Below, in pieces: positions 25,739 to 34,087 of a stretch of DNA of 54,343 nucleotides (the stretch's first letter is position 1; every line of letters begins with the position of its first letter). The stretch is from positions 1-54,343 of the forward strand of contig CAMYJH010000037.1 in NCBI GenBank assembly GCA_947258715.1. Direction: 5' to 3'. The translations under genes and the position numbers were made by a program. The DNA comes from an uncultured Gammaproteobacteria bacterium (GTDB lineage: Bacteria; Pseudomonadota; Gammaproteobacteria; HK1). The notes below the pieces were generated by a model, which had not been told where the DNA came from, ran no database searches, and was given only the letters and a program-made list of their open reading frames with translations.

Positions 25739-26839
25739 TCAGTTGAACTGGATCCGCGAGCCCATCCAGAACGTGTAGATGTCTTCCTCGCCGACGCCGG
25801 AAGCGGCGTCTTCGAGCTGGAAGAGCCGGTAGCCGGCGTAGATATCGATGCCAGGCTTCGACATGGTGTGCACGAAGCCGAGGCCGAAGCTGGTGCCGCC
25901 GCACCATCCGGTACCCGTACTCATATTGACCGAGCTCGAGCAGATAGAAGAAGAAGCAGATGCGCTGTCCTCGGCTGATTTGTAGTCCACGGCGATGCTG
26001 TTGTTGCCCAAGTCGTGGCCGAGCTTGATGTAGTAGTAATCACCGTCGGGGTTGTTGCCCTGACGGCTGAGCTGACCCCAGGCGGCAGCGATGCTCGTGC
26101 CCTGAGCGAACTTGAACGCGCCGGATACGACGATGGAGTCGTCGACAACCGTGCTGCCCCCCAAGGTGCTATAGCCCACGCGCACGTCGTACTGACCGAC
26201 ACCTGCCGAACCAGCGATCTTGCCCATGACGTCGACCCGATCGTTGGTGGCATGGCTGACCGCCACCGACAGCGGCCCGATGGCCGGCGTGTCGTAGCGG
26301 ATCCGGTCTCTGCGGCCGCCATCATAGGACGGGGTCACGTCGCCGGCAGTAATTCCCAAGAAGGATTGACCGGAGCCACGGAACTCGATGTTCTCGGCAA
26401 AGTCCGTGACGTTCTCCAGCCCCGCGATCCAGGCGTTGTTCAGATCGGCAAGAGCTGCGCCGTCGGTGGCGTCGCTGCCCTGGCCTATGCTGACCTTTCC
26501 GAAGTCGCCCGAGAAAAAGACCTCGGCGAAACGCGTGGTAAGACCGTCGTTAGAGTCACTGGTTTGCTTCATCGTGGTTGCGTTGGACGAGTTGGACTCG
26601 ACCTCCATCTCGAAGTTAATACCGGCGGTCAGGCCGTTGCCGATGTCCTCGCTGCCTTTGAAGCGGAAGCGGGTGCTGGACGAATCGCCGTCCACGTGCT
26701 GGATGTCGGATCCAACGCCGTCATCTACAATCTGCACGGCGCGGTTGACCTGGCCCGATAGCTTGTACTTCACCGCATGGGCGGCCATAGGCAAAGCCAA
26801 GGCGCTGGCTACAGCTGCAGCTACTAGCTTTTTGTTCAA
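25739..26839 (-). CDS. Gram-negative trimeric-type porin
   Basis: A 366-residue outer-membrane porin. The signal peptide (MNKKLVAAAVASALALPMAA, cut at AHA) is typical. The mature start VKYKLSGQVNRAVQIVDDG and the block TRFRFKGSEDIGNGLTAGI are characteristic of the 16-strand general porins of beta/gammaproteobacteria. AEVFFSGDFGKVSIGQGSD matches strand 4-5, and the C-terminus ends in GSRIQFN (Phe next to last). Two Cys (SSICSSS, GWCGG) in one loop could form a disulfide. It follows the TcuA-like gene on the same strand with 124 bases between; a 21-base dyad (26876-26896) lies in its leader. Confidence 0.92.
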   Translation of the reverse strand: MNKKLVAAAVASALALPMAAHAVKYKLSGQVNRAVQIVDDGVGSDIQHVDGDSSSTRFRFKGSEDIGNGLTAGINFEMEVESNSSNATTMKQTSDSNDGLTTRFAEVFFSGDFGKVSIGQGSDATDGAALADLNNAWIAGLENVTDFAENIEFRGSGQSFLGITAGDVTPSYDGGRRDRIRYDTPAIGPLSVAVSHATNDRVDVMGKIAGSAGVGQYDVRVGYSTLGGSTVVDDSIVVSGAFKFAQGTSIAAAWGQLSRQGNNPDGDYYYIKLGHDLGNNSIAVDYKSAEDSASASSSICSSSVNMSTGTGWCGGTSFGLGFVHTMSKPGIDIYAGYRLFQLEDAASGVGEEDIYTFWMGSRIQFN

Positions 26840-26875
26840 AAGAGTTTCCCCAAAGAAATTTGAGTTGTGAGTTCT

Positions 26876-26896
26876 GCCCCGAACGCGTTCCGGGGC
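26876..26896 (-). promoter_or_regulatory. Inverted repeat in the porin leader
   Basis: GCCCCGAACGCGTTCCGGGG plus a C forms a near-perfect dyad (one bulged base), about 37 bases upstream of the porin ATG. No T run follows on the porin strand, so a regulatory hairpin or operator is likelier than a terminator. Confidence 0.35.
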
Positions 26897-26921
26897 GCTT
26901 CGCCAAGCTCCTCTTCAACGG

Positions 26922-26964
26922 AAAGGGCCCGCACTCATTTTCTCGTTACTAAAGTATGGCCCCT
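26922..26964. repeat. Possible third inverted repeat (AAAGGG..CGCACT type)
   Basis: AAAGGGCCCGCACTCATTTT and, inverted, AAGGGGCCATACTTT form imperfect arms; the same start appears at 54067-54126 and as a half at 25716-25732. It lies just after the TcuA-like stop. Confidence 0.3.
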
Positions 26965-28472
26965 TAAACAAATTCGGTCCTTTTTTCCCCGCCTTTCTCC
27001 TTCGCCGCATACCGCCCGGCAATCCGCCCAAAGGTCGCGCCGGAGACGAGCCCGGTACCGCCCGGATAATTGTAATGGAAAAGGCCGCCGACCATCTCGC
27101 CGCATGTATAGAGACCGCCAATGGGCCGCCAATCGGTGCCGATCACCTGCGCCCTGTCGTTGATCTTCAGACCCCCGAAGGTAAACGTGATCCCGCCGGT
27201 CACCGGATAACAGACGAACGGCGGCTCGTCGAGCTTCATCGCCCAGTTACTCTTCTCAGGCTTCAAGCCCCGGGTGCTCAAGCCATCTTTGCGCGAAGGA
27301 TCAAAGCCCTCACCGCTGGAAGCAGCGGCATTAAAAGCGGCGAGCGTCTTTTTTGCCTGCGCCTTGTCGTCGATATCGAGCTGATCGATCAAATTGTCGA
27401 GACTCGCTGCCTCGAACGGCTTGGTGTATTCGTAGCGTGGCTCCAGCAGGTGCATCACCTTCTGGTCGAAGATCTGAAACGCAACGCTGCCGGGCTGGCG
27501 CAGGATCTCGCCGCCGTACTTGGCGTAGGTGTAGAACTGCTGGTCCTCGCCTTCATCGACGAAGCGCAAACCCCGCTTGTTGACCATCACCCCGTAGGGA
27601 TAAGAAAGCCGGTTGCTCTTGTCGGTGAGCTCGCGATCGGCAAACTGCGCCCACTCCGCCGCGATGGGCGTCGAATGGCATCCGCTCCACTGACCCCACG
27701 GCAGGGCGCCGATATCCAGCGCCATGCGCAGACCGTCTCCCTGATTGTGGCGCGTGCCGCGCACCTTGGCGTGGTCCCACGGCGCGCCCAAATATTGCGC
27801 CCGCATCTGCATGCTGGCCTCGAAGCCGCCCGATGCGAGCACCGTCGCCTTCGACGTCATCTCATCAATACCGGTGGGGCCACGCACCTTTACCCCGACC
27901 ACGCGCCCGCTCCGGTCCTGAATCAGCGCGGCGGCGCCGCTTTGGTAGCGGATCTCAACTCCGTGGTTTGCGGCGGTTTCGAACCAGTTCTTCGACAGCC
28001 CGACGCCTTCATGCACCGCGCGGATGATCGCGCCCCGCGGCCACTTGATGACGTTGCCGACTCGCATGCCGCCCAGCGACATCGCAGGCTCCATCGGCAC
28101 CCGACCGACGTCGTGCATCCAGCACACGGTGTGGTAGGAATTCTCGATCAGGATCTTCGCCAGCGATTCGTCAGTACGCCCGTCGGTGACGCGCCGAAGA
28201 TCTGACCAGAACTGAGCTTTAGGATACGGCTCGATGCCGGCACGAAAACCGGGATACTCGTCTTCGGCATCGGGCACCAGGCGATCCAGGTCCTTAACGC
28301 TGTCGAAGGCGAAGCGCAGCAGACCGCCGCTCCAGTGGGTGTTGCCGCCGCGCATGTCCTCGTCGGCTTTCTCCAGCACCAGCACCTTGTCGGCCCCGTT
28401 TTCCCTGGCCGACACGGCGGCCGCGAGCGCCGCGTTGCCCGCGCCGACGACGATCACGTCATACTCCGGCAT
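26964..28472 (-). CDS. FAD-dependent dehydrogenase, TcuA-like (fumarate reductase/succinate dehydrogenase flavoprotein family)
   Basis: A 502-residue flavoprotein. The N-terminal dinucleotide-binding motif VIVVGAGNAALAAAVSAREN and ADEDMRGGNTHWSGG bind FAD. The capping domain occupies about 130-330, and the C-terminal FAD contact GGLYTCGEMVGGLFHYNYPG and GGTGLVSGATFGRIAG are clear. The closest named relative I recognise is tricarballylate dehydrogenase TcuA, which makes cis-aconitate; other members reduce or oxidise C4-C6 acids or steroids. I chose the ATG at 28472 (MPEYDVIVVG); a start six codons earlier lies at the edge of the palindromic element. A TcuB partner is not nearby. A PrpF-family gene 5 kb away acts on related tricarboxylic acids, but the link is only suggestive. 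Confidence 0.87.
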   Translation of the reverse strand: MPEYDVIVVGAGNAALAAAVSARENGADKVLVLEKADEDMRGGNTHWSGGLLRFAFDSVKDLDRLVPDAEDEYPGFRAGIEPYPKAQFWSDLRRVTDGRTDESLAKILIENSYHTVCWMHDVGRVPMEPAMSLGGMRVGNVIKWPRGAIIRAVHEGVGLSKNWFETAANHGVEIRYQSGAAALIQDRSGRVVGVKVRGPTGIDEMTSKATVLASGGFEASMQMRAQYLGAPWDHAKVRGTRHNQGDGLRMALDIGALPWGQWSGCHSTPIAAEWAQFADRELTDKSNRLSYPYGVMVNKRGLRFVDEGEDQQFYTYAKYGGEILRQPGSVAFQIFDQKVMHLLEPRYEYTKPFEAASLDNLIDQLDIDDKAQAKKTLAAFNAAASSGEGFDPSRKDGLSTRGLKPEKSNWAMKLDEPPFVCYPVTGGITFTFGGLKINDRAQVIGTDWRPIGGLYTCGEMVGGLFHYNYPGGTGLVSGATFGRIAGRYAAKEKGGEKRTEFV

Positions 28473-28482
28473 GTGCTGAATA

Positions 28483-28591
28483 GGGGACATTCAGAGTTCG
28501 TAAGTCATTGATTTTTAGTTGGCTGAAAGTCGGAGACCCATCGCTACGGGCAATCCAAAAAATCAATGACTTACGAACTCTGAATGTCCCC
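28483..28591 (+). repeat. Dispersed palindromic element, type B, full copy (best arms)
   Basis: 109 bp. The terminal arms are perfect inverted repeats over 34 bases (from GGGGACATTCAG through TCATTGATTTTT). It separates the cyclase stop (28614) from the TcuA-like start (28472), both on the minus strand. Confidence 0.95.
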
Positions 28592-28613
28592 ATCTCCTTG
28601 TTCCATCTCTGCG

Positions 28614-30602
28614 CTACTGCAAGGTGCCGCCTTGGCGGACACGTTCTATGTATTCCTCCAAGTGCTTTTCGCAGCAGAGCCCGGCCTTAACCAGTGCCCC
28701 ACCGAAACTCCGGATATCGGTCTCGCGCCTGAAGGGCCACCAACCCATGATGCTGTCGACGGTCGTGGTGAAAGAAGCCCACACTTCCGTATACCTCTTC
28801 AACGCATTGCGCGCGTCATCGAGACGTCCGAATTTTGCATAAGCCGCTGCCAAGGGTACGTTCAGAACTCGATTTTCGGGATTTCTTTCGTAGGCGCGCT
28901 GCAGCGCCGTCACTGCAGATCCGTACTGCCCGAGACCAAAGCGGGTCATACCGAGTACATACATATACGCTCCCGGGCGGCGCGGATCGAGTCGCATCGC
29001 CGTCTCCACCGCGGTCATGCCTGCCTGCGATTGACCACTGAAATTTAGGGCCCAAGCCAAAGCGACGTGGCCATCGGGATCATTGGGATCGAGCGCAATT
29101 GCGCGCTCCGCCTCCGCGATGGCATCATCGAATTGTCGGTAGTCCCAGTGCATGGCTGACAACACACGATGTGAAAGCGGTGACGGGTTCCTCATTGCGA
29201 GCTCTACGTACTTATCAGCCCTATCCCGAGCGACTAAAAATGACTCGTGGTCCAGCCTGTCCGGGACTAGTTTCAGTGTCCAAGATTCGCCTTGTCGGAC
29301 ACTTTCCCAATACATTGAAGCCAGCGAGGCATAAGCGCGTCCGTAGTTTGGATCCAGCTCAATCGCGCGCTTGAAATGGGGAACCGCTTTGATGAAATCA
29401 TCCGCCGAGAAGCGCCGATAAAACTCCCAACCCTGCAGGAAGGCGTCGTAGGCTTGTGGGTTAACGGTCTCTTCGACTGCGCGGAGACTTTGCTCCTCTG
29501 AAGTAAGATTGACCGCTAAGGCAGCGACGATCTTACTTGTGACCTTGTCCTGTAACGCGAAGACGTCGACCAGTGTCCCGTCATAGCGCTCTGCCCATAT
29601 CTGCCCGCCAGTCGTTGCATCGATAAGCTGTGCATTTATCCGCATTCGGTTTCCGCTTCGACGCACGCTGCCTTCCAGCACGTAGCGAATGCCGAGTTCC
29701 GTCGCCACCTCCTGAACGACTGGTGACTTCTCTTTGTACGCAAAAGTCGAGTTTCGAGCGATGACAAACAAACCAGAGACCTTTGACAGATCCGTGATCA
29801 AGTCTTCAGTCATACCGTCGACAAAGTACTCCTGCTTTGGGTCGTCACTCATGTTGGTAAACGGCAGCACGGCGATGGAGGGCTTGTCGGGAAGCGGAAA
29901 GGCCATTCGTTCAACGGAGGCCGGTTTAAGCTCCGGCCGCCACGGCTGCCACCACGCGAGTAAGCCCGCCAGGATAAGAAGCGCAAAAATGCCGAGCAAA
30001 ATCCCCTTTCTCTTCGACCGTTCGGAGAGGACGGCAATTGACGCACCGGTGTGCTCTGGTTCGGGGATGAATTGACCGGGTTTGAGGACGACTTTATACG
30101 CTCGAACAGACTCCTCGAATCCCTTGAGTTGTTGCTCTCCAAGGCTTTCATAATCGAACGGCAGCCGCTTCGGCACGGTCTCGTACGCCGCACCTTGAAT
30201 GCACACGCCGTCAGGCTCGGCTAACTGCTCCAGTCGCTGCGCCAGCACCACGCCCGTCCCGGTGACGGTGTGATCAGCAACGATAACCTCCCCCAGACTG
30301 ATGCCCATCCGAAGTTGGGGCCGAATATCTTCTTCGAGCGCCGCGTTGTACTCCGCGTTCGTGGTCTGAAACCCGACAGCGGCCGAGACCGCATCGGATG
30401 CTCTTTCGAACTCAGCTACGAGCGCGTCTCCACGTATCTCTTGGGTTGTTCCCCCATAGGCTTTGATGGTCTCGGAGAAGCGACGGAAAGCGTCCCGGAT
30501 GCGGTCATGAGACAGCGTCTCGTTGCGGTGAACGAGACGAGTCGAGCCCACCACATCGGCATGCAGAATAACGGCCAGCTTGCGCGCAGGGCGCTCTTCC
30601 AC
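28614..30602 (-). CDS. Class III adenylate cyclase with TolB-like and TPR domains
   Basis: A 662-residue membrane protein. The N-terminal class III nucleotide cyclase domain (about 5-170) has both metal-binding Asp residues (D16 in ILHADVVGSTR and D59 in IRGDALVAEF). The transition-state Arg is present (R123), but the usual Asn of the V-N-x-A-x-R block is Val (GTGVVLAQRLE), which may lower activity. One membrane helix lies near 197-215. A TolB-N-like region follows (IAVLPFTNMSDDPKQEYFVD, about 240-370), then TPR repeats to the end (for example AIALDPNDPDGHVALAWALN). This is a common architecture in proteobacteria, with the cyclase in the cytoplasm and the TPR part probably periplasmic. Its cAMP could be broken down by the CpdA-like enzyme and sensed by the kinase at 48.7 kb (inference). 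Confidence 0.9.
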   Translation of the reverse strand: MEERPARKLAVILHADVVGSTRLVHRNETLSHDRIRDAFRRFSETIKAYGGTTQEIRGDALVAEFERASDAVSAAVGFQTTNAEYNAALEEDIRPQLRMGISLGEVIVADHTVTGTGVVLAQRLEQLAEPDGVCIQGAAYETVPKRLPFDYESLGEQQLKGFEESVRAYKVVLKPGQFIPEPEHTGASIAVLSERSKRKGILLGIFALLILAGLLAWWQPWRPELKPASVERMAFPLPDKPSIAVLPFTNMSDDPKQEYFVDGMTEDLITDLSKVSGLFVIARNSTFAYKEKSPVVQEVATELGIRYVLEGSVRRSGNRMRINAQLIDATTGGQIWAERYDGTLVDVFALQDKVTSKIVAALAVNLTSEEQSLRAVEETVNPQAYDAFLQGWEFYRRFSADDFIKAVPHFKRAIELDPNYGRAYASLASMYWESVRQGESWTLKLVPDRLDHESFLVARDRADKYVELAMRNPSPLSHRVLSAMHWDYRQFDDAIAEAERAIALDPNDPDGHVALAWALNFSGQSQAGMTAVETAMRLDPRRPGAYMYVLGMTRFGLGQYGSAVTALQRAYERNPENRVLNVPLAAAYAKFGRLDDARNALKRYTEVWASFTTTVDSIMGWWPFRRETDIRSFGGALVKAGLCCEKHLEEYIERVRQGGTLQ

Positions 30603-30689
30603 CGAAGTATCCCCCCTCGGTCACATCTAGGCAGATACTAGCGCCGGACGTGGTAGGCCGCGAGCGCCGGGGCAAAGGGGAGGGGCAAA

Positions 30690-30801
30690 GGGGACATTCA
30701 GAGTTCGTAAGTTTCTGATTTTTAACAAGCACCATGGCAGCGAGGATCGTTCAATTTCAGCAAACGAAAAAATCAGAAGCTTACGAACTCTAAATGTCCC
30801 C
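30690..30801 (+). repeat. Dispersed palindromic element, type B, full copy
   Basis: 112 bp. Paired changes in the arms (TTTCTGATTTTT on the left, AAAAATCAGAAGC on the right) keep complementarity. The right arm has CTAAATGTCCCC, which on the minus strand gives an early TAG, so the PNPOx-FNR protein ends G-G-D-I rather than G-D-I-Q-S-S. Confidence 0.92.
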
Positions 30802-32457
30802 GCCTCGCGCACAGCCGACGGGGCCGAAGGTCTCGGCGTGAATGTGATCCGGATGCACGCCACGTTCAATCAATCCTGACTGAACATCGGCCATGAAGCG
30901 CGTCGGTCCGCAGAGATAGAAGCTCGCGTCGAGATCGGGCACGAGATCGGCGATCAGTTCAGCATCGACGCGGCCGCGTGAATCGAAATCGATGCCCGGC
31001 AGGTCTTCTTCGCGCGGGCGGCTGTAAGCCACATGGGCGTGGACGTTGTCGCGAGAGGCAACCAGATCACGCACCTCTTCAGCCAGCGGGTGATGGGCGC
31101 CGTGCCGCGCGCCGTGTATGAACCACACGGGCTGACTTCCAGGGCCGTTGGCGAGCTCATGAAGCATGCTCACCATCGGCGTCAAGCCCACTCCTGCGCT
31201 TATGAGCACCACGGGCCGTTCGGACTTGGAGAGCACGAACTCGCCGGCCGGTCGACGCGCGTCGACGAAGGCCCCGACCTCGACCACATCGTGCAGAAAG
31301 CGCGATGCCAGCCCTTGGGACTCTCGTTTCACGCTGATCCGGTAGCGATCTTCGCCCGATCCGTTGGAAAGCGAATAAGTCCGGCGAACGGGCTCGGCAT
31401 AGCCCGGCATCTCGAGCTGAATGGGTAAATGCTGGCCGGCCTCGTACTCGGGCAGCGGGCCGCCGTCGCGGGCCTCGAAGACGAAGGAGGTGACGTCCTC
31501 GCTCTCGCGTATCTTGTCAATGAGCCGAAGCGTGCGCACGTAATCGGTGGCCGCGCTCCAGCGCAAAGGCAGCGCTTGCTCGAGTTCCACGGCCTCATCG
31601 ATCTCGAAGCTCACCAGACGCTTCGCTCCCGGGTGACGGGACAGCGCCTCGGAATCCCAGTCGATCTTCGTGCGACCGGTAAGCTGCAGCAGACTGCCGC
31701 GCTCGAAGTCGACGAACAGCATGCCGGCGCGGGGATCCATGACCAGGTTGCCGATGGTGTTGTAGTGGTTGTTGCCGGCGTAGTCCGGAAACACCAGCCG
31801 GGTATCGCTCTCGACTTTGACGAAACCGGGATTGCCGCCGCGATGGGAGGCGTCCATGCCGTACACGGGACTCTCATCGCGACTCCGGTATCCGCTGGCA
31901 ATAAATAAGGTGTCGGCCCCAGCGATCCACTGCGCCATGGCGGGCGTCAGTCGGGCGACACGGCGCACCGGCGTGCGAGCGCTCGATAGCTCAACCCGTC
32001 GCCACGAGCGCTCGTGAATGTATTGGGGACAGTTGCCGAAAGACTGGTCGACTTTGAACACGAGTGCGCCCGCGCGGTAGCTTTCGATGCGTCCGTTGAC
32101 GCGGTTGCGGCGGCGGGTCTCGAGCTCGATGCCGAGCAGGCCCAGATCGGCTCCCGCCACCAAAGCACCTTCCAATGCATCTCCGGGCACGGGCTGCGCA
32201 TCGATGGTCAGGCGCTCCGGATCCGGCGAACGCACGAAGTCGGGCGCACCCACCAGCAGCGCCGCCCAGGGGCGCCCTTCCCCGTCACGCGCGGCCGCGA
32301 CGAGGAAGGGCAACGAGGCGTGAAAGCTGCGGTGCTCCTCCGGCAGATAGGGACGAACGACCTGTCGCGCCCAGGGCTCGATCATGTCGCGCACGCCGAA
32401 GCTCTGCTGAACGCGTTGCTCGCCTTCGTGGAATGGGGACTCGGTCTTCATGCTCAT
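30790..32457 (-). CDS. PNPOx-like / ferredoxin-NADP reductase fusion oxidoreductase
   Basis: A 555-residue fusion. The N-terminal half is a pyridoxamine-phosphate-oxidase-like flavin-binding domain (FIASGYRSRDESPVYGMDAS and FPDYAGNNHYNTIGNL). The second half is a ferredoxin-reductase module with the FAD motif RRTYSLSNGSG, the NAD(P) motif ISAGVGLTPMVSML and the FYLCGPTRFM block. Many relatives carry a C-terminal 2Fe-2S ferredoxin domain after a HAETFGP motif; here the protein stops 10 residues after HAETFGP, inside a palindromic element, so that domain is missing. I chose the ATG at 32457 (MSMKTESPF). It lies 35 bases beyond the glyoxalase-like gene on the same strand and is probably controlled by the divergent LysR gene. 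Confidence 0.87.
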   Translation of the reverse strand: MSMKTESPFHEGEQRVQQSFGVRDMIEPWARQVVRPYLPEEHRSFHASLPFLVAAARDGEGRPWAALLVGAPDFVRSPDPERLTIDAQPVPGDALEGALVAGADLGLLGIELETRRRNRVNGRIESYRAGALVFKVDQSFGNCPQYIHERSWRRVELSSARTPVRRVARLTPAMAQWIAGADTLFIASGYRSRDESPVYGMDASHRGGNPGFVKVESDTRLVFPDYAGNNHYNTIGNLVMDPRAGMLFVDFERGSLLQLTGRTKIDWDSEALSRHPGAKRLVSFEIDEAVELEQALPLRWSAATDYVRTLRLIDKIRESEDVTSFVFEARDGGPLPEYEAGQHLPIQLEMPGYAEPVRRTYSLSNGSGEDRYRISVKRESQGLASRFLHDVVEVGAFVDARRPAGEFVLSKSERPVVLISAGVGLTPMVSMLHELANGPGSQPVWFIHGARHGAHHPLAEEVRDLVASRDNVHAHVAYSRPREEDLPGIDFDSRGRVDAELIADLVPDLDASFYLCGPTRFMADVQSGLIERGVHPDHIHAETFGPVGCARGGDI

Positions 32458-32492
32458 TTTCTCACTGCCGTCACGGAATGAACCGATGGCGC

Positions 32493-32909
32493 TCACGCAG
32501 CGACCGGTGCGATCACTTCGAGTCGGATGTTGCCGGGAATGCGGCACATCATGTGCTGAGTCGGCCCGCCGCCCAGCGACTCGGGCGCGAACTCGATATC
32601 CACGTCGTCGCGGTCCTTGAGTTCGGCGTGCAGCGTTTCGAGCGTGGCCGGATCGGCAACACGCAGCGAAAGGTGATGCAGCCCGATCACGCGGCGGCGA
32701 TCGAAGGCGATGGCGCTGGCCGGATCCTCAGCCTGTCACAAGGTGATCATGGTGGTGCCGTCGCTCAAGAACGCCGCGGGATAGTCGGGCACTTCGCCGA
32801 CCTGATGGAAGCCGAGCCCGTCGACGAAGAAGTGACGCGCTTCGCCCAGCTCTGGAACGGTGAGCCCCACGTGGTGGACGCCCTGGGTTTTGGTCGCCTT
32901 GGCAGTCAT
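32493..32909 (-). pseudogene. Glyoxalase/VOC family protein with an internal TGA
   Basis: A 138-codon vicinal-oxygen-chelate protein, MTAKATKTQGVHHVGLTVPE, then HQVGEVPDYPAAFLSDGTTM, interrupted at 32736-32738 by TGA in the context I-T-L-stop-Q-A-E-D-P. Relatives have Trp (TGG) here (L-W-Q-A), so a single G-to-A change explains it. The frame then continues intact (VIGLHHLSLRVADPATLETL) to EVIAPVAA. TGA is an ordinary stop in neighbouring genes, so a recoded code is unlikely; a nonsense mutation or sequence error is. The metal-binding His residues (VHHVGL, LHHLSL) and a late Glu (LEV) remain. A GGGAG ribosome binding site precedes the ATG. Confidence 0.85.
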
Positions 32910-33000
32910 GGTTTTTCTCCCTGGTTGGATTGAATCGGCTCGCGGTGGGAGAGTTTGGGACTTGATAGAATTGAAATAAATAAGGCAATATAAACTTAAC

Positions 33001-33019
33001 TACTCCATTTTATTGAGTA
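33001..33019. promoter_or_regulatory. Candidate LysR-type operator in the divergent promoter
   Basis: TACTC (33001-33005) and GAGTA (33015-33019) form an inverted pair around a 9-base A+T spacer, 12 bases before the LysR ATG. The whole interval 32940-33030 is A+T rich and serves the divergent glyoxalase/oxidoreductase unit. TATAAA at 32990 could be a -10 box. Confidence 0.35.
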
Positions 33020-33030
33020 ATAGTATCCAG

Positions 33031-33942
33031 ATGGACAAGCTCGAGGCGATGCGCACCTACGTGGCCATCGTCGACAGGGGCAGTCTCACCGCCGCGGCCG
33101 AGGCACTGGGCCGATCGCTGCCAACCGTGGTCCGAGTGTTGGCCGCCCTGGAGGAGCACCTCGGCGCGCGTCTGCTACGGCGAACCACGCGGCGCATGTC
33201 CCTCACGCCGGAAGGGCAGACCTATCTCGAACGCTGCCGGCGCATTCTCAATGACGTGGAGGAAGCGGAGGGCTCACTGGTGCGCGCCCAGAGCGAGCCC
33301 CGCGGCGACATCCGCATGACCGCGCCGGTGCTCTTCGGTCAAATGCACGTGGCCCCCGCGGTGAGTGCCTTTCTGCGCCGCTATAGCGAGGTCCGGGTGG
33401 AGCTTCTGCTCCTGGACCGGGTAGTGAATATCGTCGAGGAAGGTATCGATCTCGCGCTCCGGATCGCCCATCTGGCCGACTCGACCATGATCGCCGTGCC
33501 CGTAGGACGCGTGCGCCGGGTGGTGTGCGCAAGTCCCGCAATGCTCGACGCCGACGGAACACCGGCGCACCCGCGCGAACTCTCGCAACGCCCGTGCGTG
33601 CGATTCCGCGGCATCGCTCCAGGCGATCTATGGACGTTTGCCGAAAACGGGCGCGAGCTTTCGATAAAAGTCGCGGGTAATTTCAGCTGCAATCAGGCCC
33701 TGGCCGCGGTCGAGGCCTGCGCCGCGGGGCTCGGTTTCGGGCTTTTTCTTTCCTATCAGGTCGAAGCGCTGGTTCGCGCCAAGCGGCTGAACATCGTGCT
33801 GGAGGAATTCGAGCCACCGCCGATCCCTGTCAGCCTCGTCTATCCCGAAGCGCGGCTGATTTCTACGCGGCTGCGGGCGCTGATCGACTGGCTCAAAAAG
33901 GCGCTCGCTGAGAGGCGCACAGGGGACATTCAGAGTTCGTAA
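33031..33942 (+). CDS. LysR family transcriptional regulator
   Basis: A 303-residue LysR regulator. The N-terminal winged helix-turn-helix (residues 1-60) starts MDKLEAMRTYVAIVDRGSLT and has AEALGRSLPTVVRVLAALEE as the recognition segment; the effector domain follows (residues about 90-290). An earlier TTG start exists, but the ATG at 33031 is the family norm. The last eight residues (R-T-G-D-I-Q-S-S) are encoded by the start of a palindromic element. It is divergent from the glyoxalase-like/PNPOx-FNR genes and probably controls them. Confidence 0.93.
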   Translation: MDKLEAMRTYVAIVDRGSLTAAAEALGRSLPTVVRVLAALEEHLGARLLRRTTRRMSLTPEGQTYLERCRRILNDVEEAEGSLVRAQSEPRGDIRMTAPVLFGQMHVAPAVSAFLRRYSEVRVELLLLDRVVNIVEEGIDLALRIAHLADSTMIAVPVGRVRRVVCASPAMLDADGTPAHPRELSQRPCVRFRGIAPGDLWTFAENGRELSIKVAGNFSCNQALAAVEACAAGLGFGLFLSYQVEALVRAKRLNIVLEEFEPPPIPVSLVYPEARLISTRLRALIDWLKKALAERRTGDIQSS

Positions 33943-34031
33943 GTGATTGATTTTTCTTTACGGCTGGAAGTCTGATACACATTGCTAGAGTCAATCTGAA
34001 AATCAATTACTTACGAACTCTGAATGTCCCC
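33922..34031 (+). repeat. Dispersed palindromic element, type B, full copy
   Basis: 110 bp. The left arm holds the LysR stop codon. The core reads CGGCTGGAAGTC near 33961, like the 28483 copy. Confidence 0.93.
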
Positions 34032-34087
34032 ATCACGGCACTGGGCTACGATGCGAAGGTTTTAAAACGCCTGTCTCTGGGGGTCCC

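Noticed and set aside
28854..28882. Look-alike of the element arm inside the cyclase gene
   Set aside because: Only a short partial match (ACGTTCAGAACTCGATTTTC) that fits well-conserved TPR coding sequence; no second arm.
32736..32738. TGA read as selenocysteine or Trp by code change
   Set aside because: Relatives have Trp here rather than Cys, no SECIS-like hairpin was seen, and TGA ends neighbouring genes.
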